Source: Arthrobacter sp. Y81
GTDB taxonomy: Bacteria; Actinomycetota; Actinomycetes; Actinomycetales; Micrococcaceae
NCBI RefSeq assembly: GCF_002929335.1
Contig: NZ_PJIL01000002.1
Location: forward strand, 259,514 to 323,513
Direction: 5' to 3'
DNA: 64,000 bases
The position numbers and the translations under genes are program-made. Numbering within the stretch: position 1 is the stretch's first letter; each line of letters opens with the position of its first letter. Shown here piece by piece: positions 17,837 through 27,994 of this stretch. The notes beneath the pieces were generated by a model. The model was not told the origin of the DNA. It searched no databases and was given only the letters and a program-made list of their open reading frames with translations.

Positions 17837-18517
17837 ATGCCCACCACCCAGCCCGGCAGTACCATCCCTGACCCGCCCGCGCCCTCGCGTCGGGAACTCA
17901 ACAAGGCCGCGACCCGCCAGGCCATCACCGACGCCTCCCTGCGGCTCCTGCGCAGCAAGGGACCGGGGAACTTCACCGTGGAGGACATTGCCGACGCCGC
18001 AGCAATCTCCCGCCGCACCTTCTTCAACTACTTCGGCAGCACGGAGGCGGCGCTGGCCTCCATCACCCACGGATTCCTGGACAACGCCCTGGCGCAGTTC
18101 CGGCTGAGGCCCGCCGACGAGCCCATCCTCGAATCGGCGCGCGCGGCACTGGTGCAGCTGGCCGACCCCATGACGGTGGCCCCCATGGCCGAGCTGTACA
18201 GCCTCTCGCAGTCGAATCCGCAGCTGAACCGCTCCGAACTTGAAGCCTGGGACCACTGCACCGGGCAGATCATCGAAGCAGCCCGGGAGCGCTTCGCCGG
18301 GACACACGGCGCGGAACTCGATGAGCTCTACCTCCGTGCACTGGCCGGTTCCGTGATCTCCTGCGGCAAGGCCGCCATGGACGTCTGGTTCGCCCGGTGC
18401 GGCGCCGACCTTTCGGCCAAGTCTCTGGCAATACTCCGTCAACTCCTGATCGACGCCATGGGCCTCCTCGGCTCAGGCTTCATGCCCACCGCCAACCTCT
18501 CCTCAGATCGGCACTGA
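17837..18517 (+). CDS. TetR family transcriptional regulator (of the MMPL exporter)
   Basis: 226 residues. The N-terminal helix-turn-helix is clear: ATRQAITDASLRLLRSKG then FTVEDIADAAAISRRTFFNYF (about residues 22-70). The C-terminal ligand domain is diverged and helical. The stop codon is 1 bp before the ATG of an MMPL transporter, so the two form an operon in which the repressor probably senses an exported compound. The promoter is leaderless and overlapped by two candidate operators. Confidence 0.9.
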   Translation: MPTTQPGSTIPDPPAPSRRELNKAATRQAITDASLRLLRSKGPGNFTVEDIADAAAISRRTFFNYFGSTEAALASITHGFLDNALAQFRLRPADEPILESARAALVQLADPMTVAPMAELYSLSQSNPQLNRSELEAWDHCTGQIIEAARERFAGTHGAELDELYLRALAGSVISCGKAAMDVWFARCGADLSAKSLAILRQLLIDAMGLLGSGFMPTANLSSDRH

Positions 18518-18518
18518 C

Positions 18519-21059
18519 ATGGCGCTCTTCCTCTACCGGCTCGGCAAGTTCTCATATCGCCGCCGCTGGCTGGTCATTTCCCTCTGGCTGGCCGTGCTTG
18601 TGGCCGTGGGCGGATCTGCCGCTGCCTTCCACGGCACTATGTCCAACAACTTCCAGATCCCCGGTACCGAAACCCAGCAGATGGCGGACAAGCTCAAGAA
18701 GGAGCTCCCCAAAGCCTCCGGCGGCTCGGCGACCATTGTCTTCGAGGCCCGGGACGGCCAGTTCAGCCAGGCCGGCAAGGATGCGGTATCCGCCGCACTG
18801 ACCAAGCTCAAGACCCTTCCCGATGTCCAGGGCACAGTGGATCCGTTCGCGACGCAGGCGCAGCTCGACAAGGCAGCCGCCGACCTCGCTGACGGCGAGC
18901 AGCAGGCCGCAGCGGGCAAGGCCCGGCTGGACCAGGCCGCCGCCGAGCTGGCTGCGGGAAAGGCGCAGCTTGAGGCCGCAGAACAGCAGATGACCGCCGC
19001 CGGCATGCTCGCCGCCGCGATCGAGGCGCAGCTCGGACAGCAAAAGGCAGCCCTCACGGAAGGCCAGGCAAAGCTCGACGCCGGCACCAAAGAACTGGAG
19101 GAGGGCGCCGCGACGCTTGCGGCCGGCAAACGCCAGCTGGAGGCATCGCAGGGAATGCGCTTCGTGTCGGAGGACGGCAAGGCCGCCATCGCCCAGGTGC
19201 AGTTCAAGACCTCCATCAACGGGCTGACCCCGGAGGCCCGGCAGCAGGTCCAGGACATCGCCCGGGAAACCTCCTCCGCCGGCGTCACGGCCCTGGCCAG
19301 CAAGGACATCACCGAAGATATCTCCGAGCTCTTCGGCATTTCGGAGATCCTCGGCATCGCCATCGCCGCCCTGGTGCTCATCGTAATGCTGGGTACCCTG
19401 ATCGCCGCAGGGCTTCCGCTGCTGATGGCCGTGGTGGGCGTGGCTGTTGGAGTGGGCGCCACGTTCGCCCTCAGCGGCGCCGTGGACATGAGTTCCATCT
19501 CGCCCATGCTGGCGCTCATGCTCGGCCTCGCGGTGGGCATCGACTACTCACTGTTCATCGTCAATCGGCACCGCAGCCAGCTGCTGACCGGCATGGACGC
19601 TGAGGAGTCCGTGGCCCTGGCCACCGGAACCTCGGGCAACGCCGTGATGTTCGCAGGGCTGACCGTCATCATCGCACTGGCAGCCCTGGTGGTTCCGGGG
19701 CTGCCGTTCCTGGCAGTCATGGGCCTGTCCGCGGCCGCAACGGTGGCGGTCGCCGTCGTCGTGGCCCTGACCCTCACTCCGGCGGTACTCTCTCTGGTTG
19801 GCCGGAGACTGATCTCCAAACGGGCGTGGGCGAAGGCCGAGCGGCACAACGCCGCCCCCGGCCACGAGACCGAGGACCGGGCACGGGAAGAACACCGCAG
19901 CAGCCACGGCTGGGGCGGCCTGGTCACCCGGCACCCGGTGATGGCACTGCTGGCAGGCGTGGCACTTCTGGGCGTCCTGGCGCTGCCCGCCAGCCAGCTC
20001 CGCCTGGCGCTTCCCGACGGCGGTTCGGAACCGGTGGAGTCCCAGGCCTTCAAGGCCTATGACGTCACCGGCCGCAGCTTCGGCGCAGGCATGACGGGCC
20101 CCATCGTGGTGGTGGGCGACTTCCCGGCCGGACTCACCGAAGAGGAAGCCCGGGCCAAACAGTTCGACGTGGCGGACATCCTCCGCGGCGTGGACAACGT
20201 CACCGCCGCCGTGCCGGTTGCCCTCAGCGAGGACCGCCGCACTGCAGTGTTCCAGGTGATTCCGAAGGAGGGCCCGGCAAGCGCCAGCACCGTTCAGGTG
20301 GTCTCGGAACTGCGGGCCAGGAACGCTGAAATCCGGGACACCACGGGCGTCGGCATCGGCCTTACCGGCCAGACGGCCGGCAACGTGGACGTCTCCACCA
20401 AACTCGGTGATGCCCTGCCTCCGTACCTGGCCATCGTGGTGGGACTGTCCCTGATCCTGCTGCTGGTTTTCCGCTCCATTGTGGTGCCGCTGCTCGCCAC
20501 CGGAGGCTTCCTGCTGTCCCTCGCCGCGGCCTTCGGCGCCGTGGTGGCCGTCTACCAGTGGGGCTGGCTGGGGACGGTATTCGGCGTCGAGAATCCCGGC
20601 GCAGTACTGAGCTTTCTGCCCATCATCCTGATCGGCGTGCTGTTCGGACTGGCCATGGACTACCAGGTGTTCATCACCTCCGGCATGCGCGAATCGTTCA
20701 TGCACGGGGAATCAGCGAAGCACGCCGTCCGGAGCGGGTTCAGCCATGCCTCCGCCGTGGTGACCGCGGCCGCCATCATCATGGTCAGCGTGTTCGCCGG
20801 CTTCATCTTCTCGCACCTGAACATGGTCCGGCCGCTCGGCTTCGCCATGGCCTTCGGTGTGCTGGTCGACGCCTTTGTGGTGCGCATGACGATCGTCCCG
20901 GCCGTCATGTACCTGCTCGGTGGCAAGGCCTGGTGGCTGCCGCGCTGGCTGGACCGCATCCTTCCCGACGTGGATGTGGAAGGCGCGAAGCTCCGCAAGG
21001 ATGCTCCGGCCGCGGTCTCCCCCGCCGTGGCAGATCCGGAAGAGGTCGGCGCACGCTGA
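18519..21059 (+). CDS. MMPL/RND family membrane exporter
   Basis: 846 residues, twelve predicted membrane helices in two halves. The first extracytoplasmic loop (about residues 105-215) is an Ala/Gln/Lys-rich coiled coil with heptads such as AAADLADGEQQAAAGKARLD. TM4-like motif GLAVGIDYSLFIVNRHR and its partner GLAMDYQVFITSGMRE carry the proton-relay aspartate-tyrosine pair. The family exports lipids or drugs by proton antiport, and the substrate is unknown. It is co-transcribed with the TetR gene 1 bp upstream. A hairpin after the stop separates it from the convergent HNH gene. Confidence 0.9.
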   Translation: MALFLYRLGKFSYRRRWLVISLWLAVLVAVGGSAAAFHGTMSNNFQIPGTETQQMADKLKKELPKASGGSATIVFEARDGQFSQAGKDAVSAALTKLKTLPDVQGTVDPFATQAQLDKAAADLADGEQQAAAGKARLDQAAAELAAGKAQLEAAEQQMTAAGMLAAAIEAQLGQQKAALTEGQAKLDAGTKELEEGAATLAAGKRQLEASQGMRFVSEDGKAAIAQVQFKTSINGLTPEARQQVQDIARETSSAGVTALASKDITEDISELFGISEILGIAIAALVLIVMLGTLIAAGLPLLMAVVGVAVGVGATFALSGAVDMSSISPMLALMLGLAVGIDYSLFIVNRHRSQLLTGMDAEESVALATGTSGNAVMFAGLTVIIALAALVVPGLPFLAVMGLSAAATVAVAVVVALTLTPAVLSLVGRRLISKRAWAKAERHNAAPGHETEDRAREEHRSSHGWGGLVTRHPVMALLAGVALLGVLALPASQLRLALPDGGSEPVESQAFKAYDVTGRSFGAGMTGPIVVVGDFPAGLTEEEARAKQFDVADILRGVDNVTAAVPVALSEDRRTAVFQVIPKEGPASASTVQVVSELRARNAEIRDTTGVGIGLTGQTAGNVDVSTKLGDALPPYLAIVVGLSLILLLVFRSIVVPLLATGGFLLSLAAAFGAVVAVYQWGWLGTVFGVENPGAVLSFLPIILIGVLFGLAMDYQVFITSGMRESFMHGESAKHAVRSGFSHASAVVTAAAIIMVSVFAGFIFSHLNMVRPLGFAMAFGVLVDAFVVRMTIVPAVMYLLGGKAWWLPRWLDRILPDVDVEGAKLRKDAPAAVSPAVADPEEVGAR

Positions 21060-21085
21060 CAGAACTCCTCGACTTCACCGCTGGC

Positions 21086-21113
21086 CGCCCGCCGATCACT
21101 CGATCGGCGGGCG
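21086..21113. terminator. Bidirectional terminator hairpin between MMPL and HNH genes
   Basis: Perfect 12-bp stem (21086-21097 with 21102-21113) and 4-nt loop ACTC, followed by TTCC. It lies between two convergent genes. Confidence 0.8.
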
Positions 21114-21139
21114 TTCCGCTTTCTGCGGTCCGTGCCTAG

Positions 21140-22627
21140 CTACGCAGCGAACGGAGCGTCACGCCTCGACCGGAGGGCACGCCGGTGAATTTTGGCGTGG
21201 TGGCGGATCTCTTTCCGGTGGCGGATTTCTTTCGGGTGGCCGGACTCTGTGTGGTGAACGGAGTCTGTGGCCGGGCTACCGCGTTGAGTCCCGGGCAGCG
21301 GCGGTGCGGTGGATTGGTAGCTGTGGCCGGTGGGGGTTGTCAGTCGGATGGCATGCCTGGTCCCGCCGGGGGCGCTCGGTCCGGTGGACTGGCGTGCTTT
21401 CCAGCCTGGCGTTTCCTTGGTGTGGTTGCAGGCTTCGCAGAGCCCGGCGCCGTTGGCCTGTGTCGTAGCTCCGCCGCCGTGCCAGGGAACGATGTGGTCC
21501 AGATGGCGGATGGGTGCGTCGCAGTAGGGGGTGCGGCAGGTGTCGTCGCGTGCCTCGATGAAGCGGCGGAGTCCCGCGGGGAAAAGCCGGGCGCGGGAAT
21601 CCATCGCCACCAACTCGCCCGTGGCGGGGGCGGTGTACAGACGGCGGATCCACATATTGAAAGCCTTGTCGCCGGCTGCGCCGGATGGGAACGCGCCGGG
21701 TACGGAAGCACCAGGACCGGAAGTTGAGGGCGCCGATCCATCCCGGCCAACGATCTCGCGTGCCCACCCGCCGGGAACCACGCCATAACCGGGGAGGCGT
21801 GCCGGTTCGCCGTCGCCTTGGAAGAGGGTCCTGTCGGTCATGACGAGCTGGATTTCGATGCCGGCGATCCCGCCCGGCGTCCCGGTGACGCGTTCAACCA
21901 GGTCATCAGCCATGATCTGGCCCCGGGACCGGGGATCCCCGCCGGCGCGGAGAGAGTCCGCGTTCCGGACCAGAGCGGCCAGAACGGCGACACCGGCCGA
22001 GACGGGCAACAGGGCGGTCAGATAGCACATGGTGTCCGGTGCGGGACGGAGGCTGACGTGCCTCGCCGTCGCGGCGTGGGCGGCGCGTTGGGTAACGGAG
22101 CGCGGGTCGCGGCGATAGGCAGCGGTACGGGCGGCGGCCACCAGTGCCCGGTCACCTACACCGGCCAGCGTCCCCGCGTCGGGCGCGAGTTCCTCATCGA
22201 CGCCACACCGGTCCGCCGAGGACAGGCACGCCGTTTCGCGCACCAGCAAGGTGGCCCGCCACTCGTTCAGCTGGCCAGTCTCCAAGGCAGCGAGCGTGTG
22301 CGGCATCTCCGTCACCAAAGCCTTGGCCAGGCCCAACAACCGGCTTCCCTTGGCCGGGGATTCGCGACGGGCGAGGGCGATCTGTGCTCCGACGCCGACT
22401 CCGAGCTGGTCAGTGGGGATCCCGACGTCGGACTGCTGCCGGCGCTGCAGCTGATCAAATGCGACAGACAGCCGGGCCTGGCGGGCGGCCAAGGCTGACT
22501 TTTCGTCTTCCAGGGTCCGGATCTCGTCAATCAGGCGGGCGCCGTCCTGCTCAGACGTGTCTCCGCGCAACACTAAGGCTGCATTCTCCGTTGCCGGATC
22601 CGCTTCGGACCCCCAATTACCGTCCAT
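21140..22627 (-). CDS. DUF222 / HNH endonuclease domain protein (13E12 repeat type)
   Basis: 495 residues. The N-terminal two thirds is a helical DUF222 region; the HNH nuclease motif is near residue 380: [20 protein letters not shown], then [15 protein letters not shown] with the zinc cysteines. This is the 13E12 family that is expanded in actinobacteria and often treated as mobile or selfish, though its biological role is not settled. The C-terminus has a short basic repeat ([16 protein letters not shown]). The gene looks intact. The start at 22627 has no clear ribosome site; GACACT lies 6 nt upstream. Confidence 0.88.
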   Translation of the reverse strand: MDGNWGSEADPATENAALVLRGDTSEQDGARLIDEIRTLEDEKSALAARQARLSVAFDQLQRRQQSDVGIPTDQLGVGVGAQIALARRESPAKGSRLLGLAKALVTEMPHTLAALETGQLNEWRATLLVRETACLSSADRCGVDEELAPDAGTLAGVGDRALVAAARTAAYRRDPRSVTQRAAHAATARHVSLRPAPDTMCYLTALLPVSAGVAVLAALVRNADSLRAGGDPRSRGQIMADDLVERVTGTPGGIAGIEIQLVMTDRTLFQGDGEPARLPGYGVVPGGWAREIVGRDGSAPSTSGPGASVPGAFPSGAAGDKAFNMWIRRLYTAPATGELVAMDSRARLFPAGLRRFIEARDDTCRTPYCDAPIRHLDHIVPWHGGGATTQANGAGLCEACNHTKETPGWKARQSTGPSAPGGTRHAIRLTTPTGHSYQSTAPPLPGTQRGSPATDSVHHTESGHPKEIRHRKEIRHHAKIHRRALRSRRDAPFAA

Positions 22628-22746
22628 GGCTCAAGTGTCCCTTGGGGCTCTGACATTTTTGGGCGCCCTCGACCAGCCGGGGCCCCTCCGAGCGGAACGG
22701 CTCTCGAGGCACTGCCAACCGGGCCGAAGGGAACTAGGCTGGAGCG

Positions 22747-23436
22747 GTGACCCGCCTCATCCTTGCCTCCCAGTCCCCCGCCCGCACCAAACTCCTGAGC
22801 CACGCCGGCATCCGGCACGAGATCCTGGTCTCCGACGTGGACGAAGACGCCATCCAGGCCCGTTACGGCGTGACGGATCCGCACGACACCGCCCTGCTGC
22901 TGGCGCGCGCCAAGGCAGAGGCCGTTGCCTCGCTGCCGGACGCGGAGGGCGCCCTGGTGCTCGGCTGCGATTCCGTCTTCGAGTTCGACGGCGAGGCGCA
23001 CGGCAAGCCGTACGCGGCCGAGGTCGCAAGGGAACGGATGCTGCGGATGAGCGGCAGCATGGGCGTGCTGCACACCGGCCACTGGCTGGTGGACTGCCGC
23101 GACACCGACCCCGATTCGTCGGAGAACAACGGCGGCGAACGCGCCGGTTCCGGCGCGACGCTGGGCGCCGTGACCTCCGCCGAGGTCCATTTCATGGAGA
23201 TGAGCGGCGAGGAGATCGAGGCCTACATTGCCACGGGTGAACCGCTCCAGTGCGCCGGCTCCTTCACGATCGACGGCTACGGCGGGGCCTTCATCCGGAA
23301 GGTCGACGGCGACCCCCACACTGTCGTCGGGCTCTCCATATCCACCCTCCGCGGCCTGCTGGGCCAGGCGCAGGTGGGCATCACGGAGCTGTGGACCGGC
23401 GGGGCCGTTGACCCCGCTGAAGCCCGAGCTGAGTGA
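22747..23436 (+). CDS. maf: Maf-like nucleoside triphosphate pyrophosphatase
   Basis: 229 residues. Hydrolyses non-canonical or dTTP/UTP-type nucleoside triphosphates to monophosphates. Typical Maf start LILASQSPARTKLLSHAGI, central GCDSVFEFDG with the catalytic aspartate, and C-terminal GEPLQCAGSFTIDGYGGAFI with KVDGDPHTVVGLSI. An acidic insert (about residues 118-140, DTDPDSSENNGGERAG) is longer than in most homologues. GTG start; TAGGCT lies exactly 6 nt upstream, so the transcript is probably leaderless. It sits just before the carboxylase alpha gene, a common actinobacterial neighbourhood. Confidence 0.92.
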   Translation: MTRLILASQSPARTKLLSHAGIRHEILVSDVDEDAIQARYGVTDPHDTALLLARAKAEAVASLPDAEGALVLGCDSVFEFDGEAHGKPYAAEVARERMLRMSGSMGVLHTGHWLVDCRDTDPDSSENNGGERAGSGATLGAVTSAEVHFMEMSGEEIEAYIATGEPLQCAGSFTIDGYGGAFIRKVDGDPHTVVGLSISTLRGLLGQAQVGITELWTGGAVDPAEARAE

Positions 23437-23450
23437 GCCAATTCGCAGCT

Positions 23451-23471
23451 CTTTGTAGCTTCCCTACAAAG
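23451..23471. promoter_or_regulatory. Palindrome upstream of carboxylase alpha gene (shared with beta gene)
   Basis: CTTTGTAG, 5-bp loop, CTACAAAG: a perfect 8-bp inverted repeat, 15 bp after the maf stop and 90 bp before the alpha gene start. It could act as a terminator hairpin for maf or as an operator. The operator reading is favoured because the same TTGTAG-N5-CTACA core stands before the beta gene at 11599. A TAATAT -10-like box follows at 23502. Confidence 0.5.
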
Positions 23472-23560
23472 GTTGGGAGCTTTACGCGCGGAATCCGCAA
23501 GTAATATCGGCGGAACCCTCAAAATCGCGCTAGGCTCCCTGAAGGAAAGAAGGAGACGCC

Positions 23561-25414
<1,854 letters not shown>

Positions 25415-25454
25415 ACCCGGAGCGGTTTCAGTCCACCGCTACACAGCAATGCCC

Positions 25455-25490
25455 GCCGCCCCCGGCGCGCCCATGGCGCACGGGGGCGGC
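25455..25490 (+). terminator. Hairpin after carboxylase alpha gene
   Basis: Inverted repeat GCCGCCCCC / GGGGGCGGC (25455-25463 and 25482-25490) enclosing a smaller GCGC-type stem. It lies 40 bp after the alpha stop, so it is a probable terminator; no T run. Confidence 0.55.
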
Positions 25491-25508
25491 TCCATGCAGA
25501 CTTAGCGT

Positions 25509-26240
25509 GTGAAGCCATTTCTACTGCTTGCATCGCGCGCCGAAGACAAGGCTGCCGAGGAAGAATACGAGGCCTACCTGCGCTATGGGGGACTCGAACC
25601 CGCGCAGCTGCGGCGCATCCGGATGGAAGCCGGGCCCCTGCCCGAGTTGGACCTCTCCGACTACTCGGGGGTGATCGTGGGCGGCAGCCCCTTCACCTCC
25701 AGCGACCCGGCGGATCACAAAAGCGCAGCCCAGCACCGGGTGGAGCGTGAATTGTCCCTGCTGCTGGACCGCATCGTGCCGGCGGATTTCCCGTTCCTCG
25801 GAGCCTGTTACGGGGTCGGCACGCTGGGCCTGCACCAGGGCGCGGTGATCGACCGGACCTATGGCGAGGGCCTGGGCGGCGCCACGATCAAGCTGACCGC
25901 CGAAGGGCTGCAGGATCCACTCCTGCGCGGGCTGCCGGAGAGCTTCACGGCCTTCACCGGCCACAAGGAAGCCTGCACCGTCCTCCCCTCGCACGCCGTG
26001 GTCCTGGCCAGCTCCGCGGCCTGCCCGGTCCACATGTTCCGGATCAGGACCAACCTGTACGCCACCCAGTTCCACCCGGAGCTCGATGCGGACGGGCTGG
26101 TCACCAGGATCGACATCTACCGCCATGCTGGCTACTTCCCGCCGGAATCGGCCGAAATCCTGATGGAGAACGCCCGGCAGTTCACCGCGACGGAACCCAT
26201 GAAGATCCTGGGCAACTTCGTGGAGCGCTACGCGCGGTAG
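25509..26240 (+). CDS. Class I glutamine amidotransferase-like protein
   Basis: 243 residues, similar to the GATase half of GMP synthase. Visible motifs are GVIVGGSPFTSSD, nucleophile cysteine in FLGACYGVGTLG, and the catalytic histidine/glutamate in TQFHPELDADG. Stand-alone proteins of this type are annotated as GMP synthase-like amidotransferases, and their acceptor substrate is unknown. GTG start at 25509; a CAGACT hexamer lies 6 nt upstream and there is no ribosome site (candidate leaderless). It ends at a bidirectional terminator facing the MFS gene. Confidence 0.85.
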   Translation: MKPFLLLASRAEDKAAEEEYEAYLRYGGLEPAQLRRIRMEAGPLPELDLSDYSGVIVGGSPFTSSDPADHKSAAQHRVERELSLLLDRIVPADFPFLGACYGVGTLGLHQGAVIDRTYGEGLGGATIKLTAEGLQDPLLRGLPESFTAFTGHKEACTVLPSHAVVLASSAACPVHMFRIRTNLYATQFHPELDADGLVTRIDIYRHAGYFPPESAEILMENARQFTATEPMKILGNFVERYAR

Positions 26241-26249
26241 CGGCGGGAT

Positions 26250-26295
26250 ACAACAAATGCCCGGTGCCCCGCGAAGGGGTACCGGGCATTGTTGT
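26250..26295. terminator. Bidirectional terminator hairpin
   Basis: Arms of about 20 bp (26250-26270 and 26276-26295) with one G-T pair and one bulge, loop GCGAA. The loop-distal ends are A/T rich (ACAACAAA / TTGTTGT), suiting termination both ways between convergent genes. Confidence 0.85.
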
Positions 26296-26312
26296 GAAGG
26301 GCGAAGGCCGGG

Positions 26313-27725
26313 TCAGGCCACGTTGTTCTCGTAGTCCAGGTCCCGGGTTTCCTTGCTCAGGAACAGCGCCACCAGGGTAAGGACCGCCATGGCGGTCAGG
26401 TAGATACCGACCAGGACGGGGCTGCCGTCAGCCTGTTCCCAGAGCGCGACGGCGATGAACGGCGCCACAGCCGCGCCCAGGATGCTGGACACGTTGTAGC
26501 TGACAGCAGAGCCGGTGTACCGGACGTTGGTGGGGAACAGTTCCGGCAGCAGGGCACCCATCGGCCCGAACGTGAGCCCCATCAGGGAGAACCCGATGAT
26601 GAGGAGCGCCATGGTGCCGATGAACCCGCCGCCGAACAGCGGCACGAACAGCAGCCCGAACACGAAGATTCCGCCGGTCACGACCAGCAGCATCTTGCGG
26701 CGGCCGTACTTCTCAGCCAGCGGACCGGAGACCAGGGTGAAGATGCCGAAGAACACGACGCCGGCAATCAGCATCCAGAGGAAGTCGTTGCGGGTGAAGC
26801 CCAGTCCGGGAACGAACGCCGCGGCGGCTGCCTCGGTCATCGGCTTGCCGGCCTTCTCCGCAGCGGCCTTGGCGGCATCCAGCGACGCGGGCCGGGTGCC
26901 GTAAGTCAGCGTGAACGTGGTCATCAGGTAGAAGAGCACGTAGGTGGCGAGCATGATGAACGTGCCCAGGATGAGCTGCCGCCAGCTCGACTTGAAGACC
27001 CGGGCAAGCGGCAGCTTGGCCACCTCGTTGGATTCGAGCACCTTGGTGAAGGCCGGCGTTTCAATGAGCTTCAGGCGGACGTAAAGGCCGATGATCACCA
27101 TGACGGCGCTCAGCAGGAACGGAACGCGCCAGCCCCAGGCCTCGAAGGCGGCCGGAGTAAGTACATAGCTGGCCACCAGGAAGATCACGTTGGCGATGAT
27201 GAAGCCGATGGGCGCACCGAGCTGCGGGAACGTCCCGTAGATCGCCCGCTTGTTGGCGGGTGCGTTCTCCGTGGCCAGGAGGGCCGCGCCGCTCCACTCG
27301 CCGCCGAGCGCGAGGCCCTGGGCGAAGCGCATAACCACCAGGAGTGCCGGAGCCCAGAAGCCCCAGCCCGGGACCAGCGCGGTGGGAAGGCAGCCGATCA
27401 GGAAGGTGGCAATGCCCATGGTCAGCAGCGAGGCCACCAGGGTGCCCTTGCGGCCGAACTTGTCCCCGAAGTGGCCAAAAACGATGGACCCCAGCGGACG
27501 GGCGATAAACGCGACGCCAAACACTGCGAAGGAGCTCAGCAGCTGGGTGGTTTCATTCTGTCCCGGGAAGAACAACCGGGGGAACACCAGCACGGCGGCC
27601 GTGGCGTAGACGTAGAAGTCGTAGAACTCCACGGTGGTGCCGATCAGGCTGGCGACGATCACGCGCCCGCGCGAGTTAACCTGCTGGGCTGACCCCGGCT
27701 GCGGTGAAGTGGCAGTGGATGACAT
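26313..27725 (-). CDS. MFS transporter, metabolite:H+ symporter (MHS) type
   Basis: 470 residues, twelve membrane helices. MHS-family features are GTTVEFYDFYVYATAA at helix 1, GHFGDKFGRKGTL in the first cytoplasmic loop, and RFAQGLALGGEWSGAALL in helix 4. The family takes up organic acids or osmolytes such as shikimate, proline/betaine or citrate; the substrate cannot be read here. The ATG at 27725 is preferred (GAAAG 9 nt upstream; MSSTATSPQ start). An in-frame ATG at 27764 would add 13 basic residues. Two tandem GTCC-N7-GGAC palindromes lie over the probable promoter, suggesting GntR-like control. Confidence 0.88.
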   Translation of the reverse strand: MSSTATSPQPGSAQQVNSRGRVIVASLIGTTVEFYDFYVYATAAVLVFPRLFFPGQNETTQLLSSFAVFGVAFIARPLGSIVFGHFGDKFGRKGTLVASLLTMGIATFLIGCLPTALVPGWGFWAPALLVVMRFAQGLALGGEWSGAALLATENAPANKRAIYGTFPQLGAPIGFIIANVIFLVASYVLTPAAFEAWGWRVPFLLSAVMVIIGLYVRLKLIETPAFTKVLESNEVAKLPLARVFKSSWRQLILGTFIMLATYVLFYLMTTFTLTYGTRPASLDAAKAAAEKAGKPMTEAAAAAFVPGLGFTRNDFLWMLIAGVVFFGIFTLVSGPLAEKYGRRKMLLVVTGGIFVFGLLFVPLFGGGFIGTMALLIIGFSLMGLTFGPMGALLPELFPTNVRYTGSAVSYNVSSILGAAVAPFIAVALWEQADGSPVLVGIYLTAMAVLTLVALFLSKETRDLDYENNVA

Positions 27726-27812
27726 GTAGTAACACTTTCGTGAGAACCGGGCGTTCATCCCCAAAAGGCTGCCCGGCTAAGGGATACATAGGTCTCAATA
27801 ATAGTTCCGCTG

Positions 27813-27848
27813 GTCCATCGACTGGACAAAGGTGTCCGTCATACGGAC
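27813..27848. promoter_or_regulatory. Tandem GTCC-N7-GGAC palindromes
   Basis: Two 15-bp inverted repeats, GTCCATCGACTGGAC (27813-27827) and GTCCGTCATACGGAC (27834-27848), start exactly 21 bp apart, two helical turns. The first overlaps a possible -35 box of the minus-strand MFS gene (TTGTCC, 17 bp, ACTATT). Likely a dimeric repressor pair acting on that gene; the regulator is not in this window. narK (plus strand) starts 147 bp beyond. Confidence 0.5.
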
Positions 27849-27907
27849 GTCTGAAATTATCTCACTAACGGCGCCTCACGCCGTCACAGAGGCCACGATA
27901 GGCAAAC

Positions 27908-27961
27908 TTCACAGCACGTTAACAAACGACGACGGTTCACGAAACGCGGCGTCTCTACCTT
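27908..27961 (+). promoter_or_regulatory. GlnR-like box array and -10 of narK
   Basis: 5-mers at 11-bp period: TTCAC (27908), TTAAC (27919), CGACG (27930, poor), GAAAC (27941). The -10 hexamer TACCTT starts at 27956, 15 nt after the last 5-mer start, the same geometry as at nirB and at 55024. The string GTTCACGAAAC (27935-27945) recurs at 40787-40797 before nirB. The GlnR consensus is GTnAC-n6-GAAAC. This is the weakest of the three arrays. Confidence 0.5.
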
Positions 27962-27994
27962 GGAAGGACAACAAACCCCCAAAGGAGGTACACC

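Noticed and set aside
21140..22627. HNH gene as a mobile element such as a group II intron or homing endonuclease
   Set aside because: No intron RNA structure or flanking repeats seen; it fits the chromosomal DUF222/13E12 family.
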